Assembly: GCA_027858795.1 (NCBI GenBank)
Contig: JAQICF010000094.1
Span: 1-5,055, forward strand
DNA: 5,055 bases
Origin: Candidatus Delongbacteria bacterium
GTDB taxonomy: Bacteria; Delongbacteria; UBA4055
Direction of reading: 5' to 3'
The notes under the pieces are model-generated. The model worked only from the letters and a program-made list of their open reading frames with translations. It was not told where the DNA came from and made no database searches. The position numbers and the translations under genes are program-made. This document shows, piece by piece, positions 1 to 5,055 of this stretch (position 1 is its first letter; the number at the start of each line of letters is the position of its first letter).

Positions 1-101
1 CTGAAACAAGTTCAGGATGACGACCACCCCGTCAGCTTATAGCTGACACCCCTCCAAAGGAGGGGAACGAAAAACATTGAACAAGGGGTTTCAACCCCTT
101 G
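1..101. repeat. GC-rich cluster of inverted repeats (REP-like) upstream of ispH
   Basis: Four inverted repeats lie in a row. CTGAA (1-5) pairs with TTCAG (11-15). GTCAGCT (31-37) pairs with AGCTGAC (41-47) around a TAT loop. CCCCTCC (49-55) pairs with GGAGGGG (59-65) around AAA. CAAGGGGT (82-89) pairs with ACCCCTTG (94-101) around a 4-nt loop. All four arm pairs match perfectly. The stretch is far richer in G+C than the surrounding genes and has no credible ORF. Its wording, especially the CAGC/GCTG palindrome followed by CCCCTCC-AAA-GGAGGGG, resembles dispersed intergenic palindromic elements I recall from Bacteroidetes-like and candidate-phylum genomes. Copy number cannot be seen here, so 'repeat' means the internal inverted repeats. 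The left edge may be cut by the window start. Confidence 0.65.
82..101 (+). promoter_or_regulatory. Strong hairpin in the ispH leader, just before the ribosome binding site
   Basis: An 8-bp perfect stem (82-89 with 94-101, four G-C pairs in its core) closes a TTCA loop. It ends 6 nt before the AGGGAG Shine-Dalgarno of ispH. No T-tract follows, so it is not a standard intrinsic terminator. If it is transcribed with ispH it would sit at the edge of the ribosome footprint and could affect translation or mRNA stability. That role is inferred. It may simply be the last unit of the palindromic cluster. Confidence 0.4.
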
Positions 102-107
102 CAGTGT

Positions 108-113
108 AGGGAG
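108..113 (+). promoter_or_regulatory. Shine-Dalgarno sequence of ispH
   Basis: AGGGAG lies 10 nt before the ATG at 124, a slightly long but workable spacing, with an AT-only spacer. It supports the ATG at 124 as the start of ispH. Starting there also places the first cluster cysteine at residue 14, close to the E. coli position (12). Confidence 0.7.
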
Positions 114-123
114 TAATAATAAT

Positions 124-978
124 ATGAAGATAAAAGTAATTATAGATAATAAATCAGGTGTTTGCGGTGGGGTTGGCCGTGCAACAAGAATGATCGAAGA
201 TAAAATGACCTCCGTTGGAACTGACAATATCTATGTAAATGGAGAATTGCTGCATAATAGACTTGAGATGGAAAGACTCATGGATTGTGGTTTGAAAGTG
301 GAAGAGGATGTAAGGAAGATTAACAATGGAATTATTTTTGTCAGAACGCATGGTGTTGCAAAAAAAATATTAGAAATTGCTTCGTCACATGAGAATGAAG
401 TAATTGATGCAACGTGTCCTAAAGTTTCAAAATCTCAAAATATAATTGAAAATCATTTTTCAAAAGGATATCAGATCATAATTGTTGGAAAAGAGGGGCA
501 TCCTGAAGTTCAAGGTCTTTTGGGATATTGTAATTACGAAGGTATTTGTGTAATGAAGCAAGATGATATAAAAAAACTGGATCTATCAAAGAGATCCTTA
601 TTAATTGCTCAAACAACAGTTGCCACAAGTATATTTCAATATTTTATAGATGCTATTTCTCCGCAAATACAAAATCTTGAAATTGCTATGACAATTTGTC
701 CCTTCGTGGAAAAACGAGAAAAAGAATTAATTGACTTTGCAAAAGAGTTTTCTATAATAATATTCATAGGTGGAAAAAATAGTTCAAATACTAAAGTCAT
801 GTTTGAAAAATTGAGTAAGTATAATAAAAGATCTTACTTGATAGAGAACAAAGATGAGATAGATTACAGTTGGTTTAAGGAAAATGATATTGTAGGGCTA
901 TCTGGAAGTGCATCGACTCCGATTTGGCAAATTAAAGAGATAAAAAGTGTAATTGTGAATCATTTTGAAAACGAGTAA
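124..978 (+). CDS. ispH: 4-hydroxy-3-methylbut-2-enyl diphosphate reductase (IspH/LytB)
   Basis: This cytosolic iron-sulfur enzyme reduces HMBPP to IPP and DMAPP, the last step of the MEP isoprenoid pathway. The 284-residue length is normal for bacteria. All three cysteines expected to hold the [4Fe-4S] cluster are present: C14 (SGVCGGVGRA), C98 (DATCPKV) and C192 (MTICPF). The substrate-binding residues are also in place: H44 (LLHNR), H76 (RTHGV), H126 and E128 (EGHPEVQG), T164/T165 (AQTTVA), S220-S221-N222 (GKNSSN) and S264 (GSASTP). Around C192 the E. coli-type AT..RQ stretch is replaced by FVEKRE. Together with the STPIWQ C-terminus this recalls Bacteroidetes-type IspH, from memory rather than a search. 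The protein looks intact and functional. The gene stands alone, with a hairpin-rich leader upstream, and ends directly against the convergent gene. Confidence 0.97.
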   Translation: MKIKVIIDNKSGVCGGVGRATRMIEDKMTSVGTDNIYVNGELLHNRLEMERLMDCGLKVEEDVRKINNGIIFVRTHGVAKKILEIASSHENEVIDATCPKVSKSQNIIENHFSKGYQIIIVGKEGHPEVQGLLGYCNYEGICVMKQDDIKKLDLSKRSLLIAQTTVATSIFQYFIDAISPQIQNLEIAMTICPFVEKREKELIDFAKEFSIIIFIGGKNSSNTKVMFEKLSKYNKRSYLIENKDEIDYSWFKENDIVGLSGSASTPIWQIKEIKSVIVNHFENE

Positions 979-1467
979 TCACTTCTCTTTCGGGTCTGAT
1001 AGTTCTTCACAATTATTAGACCACTGACATATTATTTTTTCATATTTTATCGTTTTTGTATATGCATCTAACAAACAAATTGTATATCCGATCAATATAA
1101 AAATAAATATGTTAATGAAATTTATTGAAGAATCATCAAACACCGCAAAAGGTAAAAATTCAAGAAAAAATGAAATAAGAAATATTATTATAAAAGATAG
1201 TAATATCAAAGTTGTATCCAGAAGTATGTATTTGAATCTCCCTAAGCTCAAATATTTGATAAATTCTCTTTTTTCGATCAATTCTGGAGTAAAAGAGAAA
1301 GCTAATTTCTCGGGAGTTTCTACACTTTCAGGTTCTTCATGATATCGGTCAAGTATATCAAAGAATTTATTTTTATGACTATTAATATATTTTTTATGTG
1401 AGTGATAATTAAAGAGTATCATTATCAACCAGCCTAAAAGTGTTGCGTATATGAAATAAATCATCAT
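979..1467 (-). CDS. Small three-helix membrane protein resembling the M48 peptidase N-terminal region
   Basis: The 162-residue product has three likely membrane helices (about 3-20, 80-105 and 115-134), a charged segment between the first two (21-79), and a hydrophilic tail (135-162). I do not recognise it with certainty. The order of features resembles the N-terminal domain of Ste24-type M48 peptidases. Residues 66-80 (KREFIKYLSLGRFKY) sit where that domain has its conserved Y..ak.RF segment before a helix. Residues 133-151 (LDAYTKTIKYEKI onward) resemble LP..Y.tFvIEekFGFN. The protein then ends, with no HExxH zinc site, so it cannot be a protease alone. It may be a decayed or stand-alone N-terminal domain, or an unrelated membrane protein. 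The two in-frame ATGs (1467, 1464) have no clear Shine-Dalgarno; I chose the first. The stop codon touches the ispH stop. Confidence 0.7.
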   Translation of the reverse strand: MMIYFIYATLLGWLIMILFNYHSHKKYINSHKNKFFDILDRYHEEPESVETPEKLAFSFTPELIEKREFIKYLSLGRFKYILLDTTLILLSFIIIFLISFFLEFLPFAVFDDSSINFINIFIFILIGYTICLLDAYTKTIKYEKIICQWSNNCEELSDPKEK

Positions 1468-1516
1468 AGATATTTACCATTTGAACTTCATGTTTCATCA
1501 TAAACATAAAAACAAA

Positions 1517-1522
1517 ATTCTA
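1517..1522 (-). promoter_or_regulatory. Possible -10 box for the - strand membrane protein gene
   Basis: Read on the - strand, 1522-1517 is TAGAAT, five of six matches to the sigma-70-type TATAAT. It lies about 50 bp before the start codon. No good -35 hexamer sits 16-18 bp further up. In a region this AT-rich such a match is expected by chance, so this is only a candidate. Confidence 0.2.
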
Positions 1523-1609
1523 ATTACACAACGAAAAAAGATAACCAAACTTATGTTCGACCATCAAATATTACCAGAGTATTCATTTTTTCTTTAATAA
1601 GTCTAAAGT

Positions 1610-1639
1610 TTGGATCTCTGAATTCAGGCCATATAGAAT
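1610..1639 (+). promoter_or_regulatory. Possible promoter of the dehydrogenase-yggS-yggT-divIVA operon
   Basis: TTGGAT (1610-1615) and TAGAAT (1634-1639) are 18 bp apart and resemble sigma-70-type -35 (three of six) and -10 (five of six) hexamers. Transcription would begin near 1646, giving a leader of about 80 nt before the start codon at 1726. TA-rich alternatives nearer the gene (around 1687-1696) cannot be excluded. This is the best candidate promoter for the operon, because the later gaps are too short for obvious promoters. Confidence 0.3.
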
Positions 1640-1714
1640 AAAACTAAATTCTAAGTGAATTTGTTCCTTTATTTTTCGATTTCTTTTATATATATTTTTA
1701 CCAAATTATATCTT

Positions 1715-1720
1715 GAGGAA
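1715..1720 (+). promoter_or_regulatory. Shine-Dalgarno that decides the dehydrogenase start
   Basis: GAGGAA ends 5 nt before the ATG at 1726 but only 2 nt before an in-frame TTG at 1723. The spacing favours ATG 1726 as the true start, so the protein has 355 residues rather than 356. Confidence 0.75.
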
Positions 1721-1725
1721 TATTG

Positions 1726-2793
1726 ATGAAAAATTATAAATTTGCTTTAGTTGGATGTGGAAGGATTTCAGGTAAACACATTGATGCAATTGATGCAATT
1801 AAGAACACAAATATTGTTGCGGTTTGTGATACTGATTTTGAGAAAGCAAAAACAGTCGCTAAAAAAATAGGTAATATAAATTTTTATTCTACTTATGATG
1901 AAATGCTTCAAAATGAAGATATTGATATTGTAAGTATTTTAACTCCAAGTGGTTTACATGCTAAGCAGACTATTGATATTGTAAAAAAATATAAAAAACA
2001 TATAGTCGTTGAAAAACCTATGGCCTTAATACTTGAAGATGCAGATGAGATGATCAAAGTGTGTGATGCTAATTCTGTAAGGCTTTTTGTAGTTAAACAA
2101 AATAGGTATAACCTTCCAGTTCAAAAACTAAGAGAAGCTATTGAAGATGATAGTTTTGGTAAATTAGTAATGGGTACGGTCAGAGTTCGATGGTGTAGAC
2201 CTCAAGAGTATTATGATAGAGATCCTTGGAGAGGTACCTGGGAACTAGATGGAGGTGTTATAACGAATCAAGCTTCGCATCATATTGATTTATTAGAATG
2301 GATGATGGGCGAACCTGTTTCTGTTATGGCGAAAACAAAAACTTATCTTGCAGATATTGAGGTGGATGATACTGCGGCAGCAATTATAAGCTTTGAAAAT
2401 GGATCTATGGGTATAGTTGAAGCTACTACTGCAACAAGACCAAAAGATCTTGAAGGATCATTAAGTGTTCTGGGTGAAAATGGAAGTGTTGTAATCGGTG
2501 GATTTGCAGTTAATAAAATGGAAACATGGAATTTTAAAAATCTTTCAGAAAATGAAAGTAAAGAAATAGTAGAAAAATATGCTGAGATGCCACCAAATGT
2601 TTACGGCTTCGGACATCAAAGATATTTAGAGCATGTAATTGATTGCATAGAGAATAATAAGCAAGCTCTTGTTGATGGTTTTGAAGGTAGAAAATCACTG
2701 GAACTCATTAACGCAATGTATGAATCTGCTGAAACTGGTAAGGAAGTGTTTTTAAGATTTCATCCAAAGAAATCAAGATTGGGAAAGAAATAA
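1726..2793 (+). CDS. wlbA: Gfo/Idh/MocA oxidoreductase, WlbA-like UDP-GlcNAcA 3-dehydrogenase
   Basis: This 355-residue NAD(P)-dependent cytosolic dehydrogenase has a Rossmann half (1-125) opening with ALVGCGRISGKH (7-18). It carries the cofactor/catalytic EKPMA at 96-100 (K97), and the C-terminal alpha/beta half contains NQASHHIDLLEW (181-192), where H185 of HxxD is the expected catalytic base. The stretches FVVKQNRYN (121-129), RPQEYYDRDPWRGTWELDGG (158-177) and VNKMETW (262-268) are close to what I recall of Bordetella-type WlbA. That enzyme oxidises C3 of UDP-GlcNAc uronic acid on the way to di-acetamido-mannuronic acid for surface polysaccharide. Gfo/Idh specificity is hard to assign, so another sugar nucleotide is possible. 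The usual partners (aminotransferase, acetyltransferase, epimerase) are absent from the window. It heads the operon, 22 bp before yggS. The basic tail (348-355) is unremarkable. Confidence 0.85.
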   Translation: MKNYKFALVGCGRISGKHIDAIDAIKNTNIVAVCDTDFEKAKTVAKKIGNINFYSTYDEMLQNEDIDIVSILTPSGLHAKQTIDIVKKYKKHIVVEKPMALILEDADEMIKVCDANSVRLFVVKQNRYNLPVQKLREAIEDDSFGKLVMGTVRVRWCRPQEYYDRDPWRGTWELDGGVITNQASHHIDLLEWMMGEPVSVMAKTKTYLADIEVDDTAAAIISFENGSMGIVEATTATRPKDLEGSLSVLGENGSVVIGGFAVNKMETWNFKNLSENESKEIVEKYAEMPPNVYGFGHQRYLEHVIDCIENNKQALVDGFEGRKSLELINAMYESAETGKEVFLRFHPKKSRLGKK

Positions 2794-2815
2794 AGAGATA
2801 TTCAAGAGGTAACTT

Positions 2816-3520
2816 ATGATCAAAGAAAATTTAATAAGCGTAAAGGGTAGAATAGGTAAAGCTTGCAAGAAAGTTGGAAGAGATCCGGAAGATATTACAT
2901 TGGTTGCAGTATCTAAGACTTTTCCTGTAAAAATGAATTTATATGCGTATGAATCAGGACAATATATTTTCGGTGAGAATAAGATCAGAGACCTTGTATT
3001 AAAAAGTGAGCTTCTCCGAGAAAGTGAATATAACAAAGCAGAATGGCATATGATTGGTCATTTACAATCAAATAAAGCTAAACTAGTAGCTGAGCATGTC
3101 GACCTGTTCCATTGCTTAGATTCATTGAAATTAGCTAAAAAATTAAATGAACATAGTAAAAAATTAAATAAAGTTCTAAATGTACTTATCCAGATCAATT
3201 CAAGCAGGGAAGAGAGTAAGTCAGGATTGTTACCAGAAGAATTATCAGATTTTATTCAATCTTTGAAAGGCCTTGATAATCTTAAAGTGATTGGTTTAAT
3301 GTCAATTGGGATGTTTAATAAAGATCCGGAAAATTCTAGAGATGATTTTAAATTTATGAAAGGTTTAATAGAAAGGACAAATGAAACTAAATTGCCATCA
3401 AATTGTGAGATGAAATATTTATCAATGGGAATGAGTAATGATTTTGAAATTGCTATAGAAGAAGGAGCGGATATCGTAAGAGTTGGAACTGATATTTTTG
3501 GAAAAAGGGAAAAATTATGA
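2816..3520 (+). CDS. yggS: YggS/PROSC (YlmE) family pyridoxal phosphate-binding protein
   Basis: This 234-residue single-domain TIM-barrel protein binds PLP without known enzymatic activity. In the family it helps balance vitamin B6 and amino/keto-acid pools. The PLP lysine is K34 in AVSKTFP. Other signatures are FGENKIRDL (52-60), WHMIGHLQSNK (77-87), the NSSREESKSG segment (128-137), GLMSIG (160-165), LSMGMSNDFEIAIEEGAD (202-219, phosphate-binding), and the closing VRVGTDIFGKR (221-231). Length and motif order are normal, so it should be functional. AGAGGT (2805-2810) lies 5 nt before the ATG. Its stop overlaps the yggT start in an ATGA, implying translational coupling. The pairing with yggT is a very common conserved arrangement. 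Confidence 0.96.
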   Translation: MIKENLISVKGRIGKACKKVGRDPEDITLVAVSKTFPVKMNLYAYESGQYIFGENKIRDLVLKSELLRESEYNKAEWHMIGHLQSNKAKLVAEHVDLFHCLDSLKLAKKLNEHSKKLNKVLNVLIQINSSREESKSGLLPEELSDFIQSLKGLDNLKVIGLMSIGMFNKDPENSRDDFKFMKGLIERTNETKLPSNCEMKYLSMGMSNDFEIAIEEGADIVRVGTDIFGKREKL

Positions 3521-4059
3521 CACTTTTTAAATTATTTTATACTCTCTTCGTTATATTGATATTTGCAAGATTGATAATGCCGTTTTTGGGTATGAATCAT
3601 GGGAAATTATATAGTTCGGTATATTTTTATTCTGAGAAAATATTAGCACCGATTAGAAAACTGTTACCAAGGTCTGCAATTGATTGGTCTCCGTTCGTAG
3701 CATTGATAATATTGAATTTGATTATGTCTTTTTTACTACCTGTAATTTCTTTGGCAGTTCAAGGTGATTTTGATGGAGTTATGTATTTAACTATAGCAAA
3801 TATATTATCATTGATTTCATCAATATTGACATTCTTTTTGATAATTATTATTGTAAAAATTGTTAATGATCATGTAAATGGTCAATATTCAGGTCTTACT
3901 TATTTTATAAACAATTTAACATATAAACCAATGAGATTAGTAAGACACTATTTGCCGATAAATGTAAAAAAATACGCTTCTTGGTTCATGTTAGCTATTT
4001 TAATTATAATGAAAATTATTACTCAACAATCTATCGAGAAATTTTTGATGAATTTTTAG
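3517..4059 (+). CDS. yggT: YggT (YlmG) family integral membrane protein
   Basis: The 180-residue protein has about four membrane helices (roughly 5-24, 59-80, 91-116 and 152-170), as expected for a two-repeat YggT protein. The first repeat is recognisable as SEKILAPIRKLLPRSAIDWSPF (39-60), matching the family pattern of P.L.P.R...P..G.DlSP. The second (135-163, TYKPMRLVRHYLPINVKKYA and following) is weaker and lacks the D.SP element. Family members have been linked to osmotic stress in E. coli and to nucleoid or thylakoid organisation in cyanobacteria and plastids. The molecular role is not known. The start overlaps the yggS stop by 4 bp, with AGGGA (3506-3510) inside the yggS end. Position between yggS and divIVA strengthens the call beyond sequence alone. 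Confidence 0.88.
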   Translation: MTLFKLFYTLFVILIFARLIMPFLGMNHGKLYSSVYFYSEKILAPIRKLLPRSAIDWSPFVALIILNLIMSFLLPVISLAVQGDFDGVMYLTIANILSLISSILTFFLIIIIVKIVNDHVNGQYSGLTYFINNLTYKPMRLVRHYLPINVKKYASWFMLAILIIMKIITQQSIEKFLMNF

Positions 4060-4104
4060 TAAATTCGAAAAGCATTCACAAAGAGAAACACGAAAGGATA
4101 CTGC

Positions 4105-4611
4105 ATGACTTTAAGAAGAGATAAAATAACTTCAAAGCAATTTGGAAAATCGTTTAATGGATATGACAAAATTGAAGTTCAGGCTTTTCAGGAATGGATC
4201 GCAGATGAATATGATTCTTTGAGGATTAGTAATATTGCACTAGAGAAGAAGATAAAAGACTACGAAATAGATTATGAAAAATATGAAAAAGAAAAAGAAA
4301 ATTTCAAACAAGAACAAATTCAAGCAAAGAAAGATATTGACAGACTTAAAAGAGAGACCACAAAAGAATGTGACATAGCTAAGAGCGAAGCAAAAATGAA
4401 TGCCCAGAATGTTCTTAAAGATGCTTATAATCAGACAAAAGAACTCAAGAATGACATTGATAGATTAAATAAGATCAAACAATCTTTTATTAAAAGGTAT
4501 CAAACTCTATTGAGAGATCAACTTGATACTTTAAAAGTATTTCAAAGAGAATGCCTTCCCGAAGAAGATTCTATAAAGATCACTTCAAAACCTACATTTA
4601 AAAAACACTAA
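4105..4611 (+). CDS. divIVA: DivIVA-domain coiled-coil protein
   Basis: The N-terminus carries the DivIVA membrane-binding signature: ITSKQFGKSFNGYDKIEVQAF (8-28), equivalent to the usual I....F....rGYd..eV..Fl. The rest is nearly all charged coiled coil, about 35-88 and 95-146, ending in a short unstructured tail (about 150-168). Length (168) is normal for compact DivIVA/GpsB-type proteins. DivIVA proteins gather at curved or septal membrane and recruit partners for division, polar growth or wall synthesis. In a non-Firmicute its partners cannot be inferred. AAGGA (4094-4098) lies 6 nt before the ATG. The 45-bp gap after yggT has no terminator. Residues 77-82 (DIDRLK) recur as DIDRLN at 117-122, probably reflecting heptad-like periodicity. 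Confidence 0.9.
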   Translation: MTLRRDKITSKQFGKSFNGYDKIEVQAFQEWIADEYDSLRISNIALEKKIKDYEIDYEKYEKEKENFKQEQIQAKKDIDRLKRETTKECDIAKSEAKMNAQNVLKDAYNQTKELKNDIDRLNKIKQSFIKRYQTLLRDQLDTLKVFQRECLPEEDSIKITSKPTFKKH

Positions 4612-4615
4612 TACT

Positions 4616-5055
4616 ATGAAAGATATTTCTATATTAAAGTCACTTTCAAATAAATTGGTCGGATCGATTGGTTTTATCCCAGAAAAAGCCATTGTTTTAT
4701 CAAAGGGATGGAAAGATAAGGTCAAAGATCTGAACAAGATCGATCTTCTATTTGAAGGTGTTTCGATAAATCATAGATTATTTACAAATATTAGAGCTAA
4801 TGAACTATATGTTTTTTGGGATCATGATATAATAGATGACGAGTTAAAAGGTTTTTTTAAAACACTGATCAGAGTTTTAAAAATATCGGGTGTGAGTGCC
4901 ATTCAAGTTCTTGATGAATGTATTTCAATAGATGGTATGCCTGACAGTTTCGTTAGAATTACAGACCATATAAATTTTACTGATGACAATCCATTGATAG
5001 GGAAGAACTTTGAGGAGATCGGTCCTAGATTCCCTGATATGAGTCATGCTTACTT
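4616..5055 (+). CDS. Purine nucleoside phosphorylase-family protein lacking the upstream active-site motifs (5' part)
   Basis: The frame is open from ATG 4616 to the window end (146 codons plus 2 nt). Residues 116-146 contain DHINFTDDNPLIG (118-129) and GPRFPDMSHAY (136-146), a strong match to trimeric PunA-type purine nucleoside phosphorylases, which split purine nucleosides with phosphate. The region before it has the expected length and hydrophobic pattern but not the active-site motifs. The GSG phosphate loop is replaced by LSKGW (28-32), R.H.YEG by WDHDIIDDELKGF (68-80), and NAAGG by LDECIS (99-104). It is probably not an ordinary phosphorylase, and may be a binding or regulatory paralogue or one with altered chemistry. 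The C-terminal base-binding Glu/Asn region lies outside the window. It begins 4 bp after the divIVA stop with no Shine-Dalgarno, suggesting coupled translation. Confidence 0.82.
   Translation, partial: MKDISILKSLSNKLVGSIGFIPEKAIVLSKGWKDKVKDLNKIDLLFEGVSINHRLFTNIRANELYVFWDHDIIDDELKGFFKTLIRVLKISGVSAIQVLDECISIDGMPDSFVRITDHINFTDDNPLIGKNFEEIGPRFPDMSHAY

Larger units (their letters stand above)
1468..1722. other. Divergent AT-rich intergenic region
   Basis: This 255-bp stretch separates two genes that point away from each other, so it should hold promoters for both strands. It contains no plausible ORF and no RNA gene that I recognise. Two weak hairpins are visible: ATGTTT (1490-1495) with AAACAT (1502-1507), in the leader of the - strand gene, and TAGAAT (1634-1639) with ATTCTA (1648-1653), before the + strand operon. 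Both are AT-rich six-pair stems and could arise by chance in sequence of this composition. Confidence 0.6.

Noticed and set aside
49..65. CCCCTCC-AAA-GGAGGGG as an intrinsic terminator of an upstream gene
   Set aside because: No T-tract follows the stem on + (AACGAAAAAC), and the - strand side (upstream of 49) also lacks one. A palindromic repeat is a better description, although termination of an unseen upstream transcript cannot be excluded.
12..227. - strand open frame of 71 codons
   Set aside because: It runs through the inverted-repeat cluster and antisense to the start of ispH, and resembles no family. It is a by-product of the GC-rich palindromes and the opposite frame of ispH.
154..351. 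- strand open frame of 65 codons inside ispH
   Set aside because: It lies wholly antisense to a clearly functional ispH and shows no recognisable protein features.
1109..1342. + strand open frame of 77 codons
   Set aside because: It is antisense to the longer - strand membrane protein gene, which has coherent helices and ends exactly at the ispH stop. This frame has no recognisable motif.
1546..1553. Bacteroidetes-type -7 element (TAAGTTTG on the - strand)
   Set aside because: The sequence fits TAnnTTTG, but no TTTG lies at the required distance upstream (the nearest is only 11 bp away). The genes here use ordinary Shine-Dalgarno sequences, unlike typical Bacteroidetes.
1780..1800. Tandem copy of the 9-mer ATTGATGCA in the dehydrogenase gene
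   Set aside because: It encodes IDA-IDA-I, and the segment has the same length as I recall for WlbA relatives. It is therefore not an inserted repeat, only local codon coincidence.
2773..3036. - strand open frame of 87 codons
   Set aside because: It is antisense to the start of yggS, whose motifs are unmistakable in the + frame.
4077..4577. Possible internal duplication in the DivIVA-domain gene (DIDRLK and DIDRLN 40 residues apart)
   Set aside because: Only six residues match and the flanks differ. Coiled-coil periodicity explains the recurrence.

Overview
The window is 5,055 bp of AT-rich bacterial DNA. By eye it is roughly one-third G+C, apart from a much more GC-rich first ~110 bp. It carries five complete genes on the + strand, one complete gene on the - strand, and the 5' part of a further + strand gene cut by the window end. 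The Shine-Dalgarno sequences are mostly ordinary (AGGGAG, GAGGAA, AGAGGT, AAGGA). The IspH protein resembles, from memory, the Bacteroidetes-type form of the enzyme more than the E. coli form. I read this as an AT-rich bacterium perhaps allied to the FCB (Fibrobacteres-Chlorobi-Bacteroidetes) group or a neighbouring candidate phylum. That is inference only; no rRNA or other decisive marker is present.

Left part (1-1467): a cluster of four inverted repeats, three of them strong, occupies the leader of ispH. IspH is the [4Fe-4S] enzyme that completes the MEP isoprenoid pathway. Its stop codon directly abuts the stop codon of a convergent gene for a small three-helix membrane protein, which resembles only the N-terminal membrane region of M48 (Ste24-type) peptidases. 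A 255-bp AT-rich intergenic region follows, from which that gene and the next one diverge.

Right part (1726 to the window end): a tightly packed + strand run with gaps of 22, -4, 45 and 4 bp that looks like one operon. It encodes a WlbA-like Gfo/Idh/MocA sugar-nucleotide dehydrogenase, the PLP-binding protein YggS (YlmE), the membrane protein YggT (YlmG), a DivIVA-domain coiled-coil protein, and the start of a purine nucleoside phosphorylase-family protein. YggS-YggT-DivIVA corresponds to the ylmE-ylmG-divIVA part of the division-linked cluster of Gram-positive bacteria, here without SepF and YlmH. This suggests a cell-envelope or growth role for the operon, with a sugar-nucleotide enzyme at its head.

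The most unusual observation is the last gene. It keeps the family's DHIN...NPLIG...GPRFPDMS signature, but every upstream phosphate- and ribose-binding motif expected in a working phosphorylase is replaced. The GC-rich hairpin cluster before ispH and the isolated M48 N-terminal-like protein also merit a look. I found no CRISPR array, tRNA, rRNA or insertion sequence.
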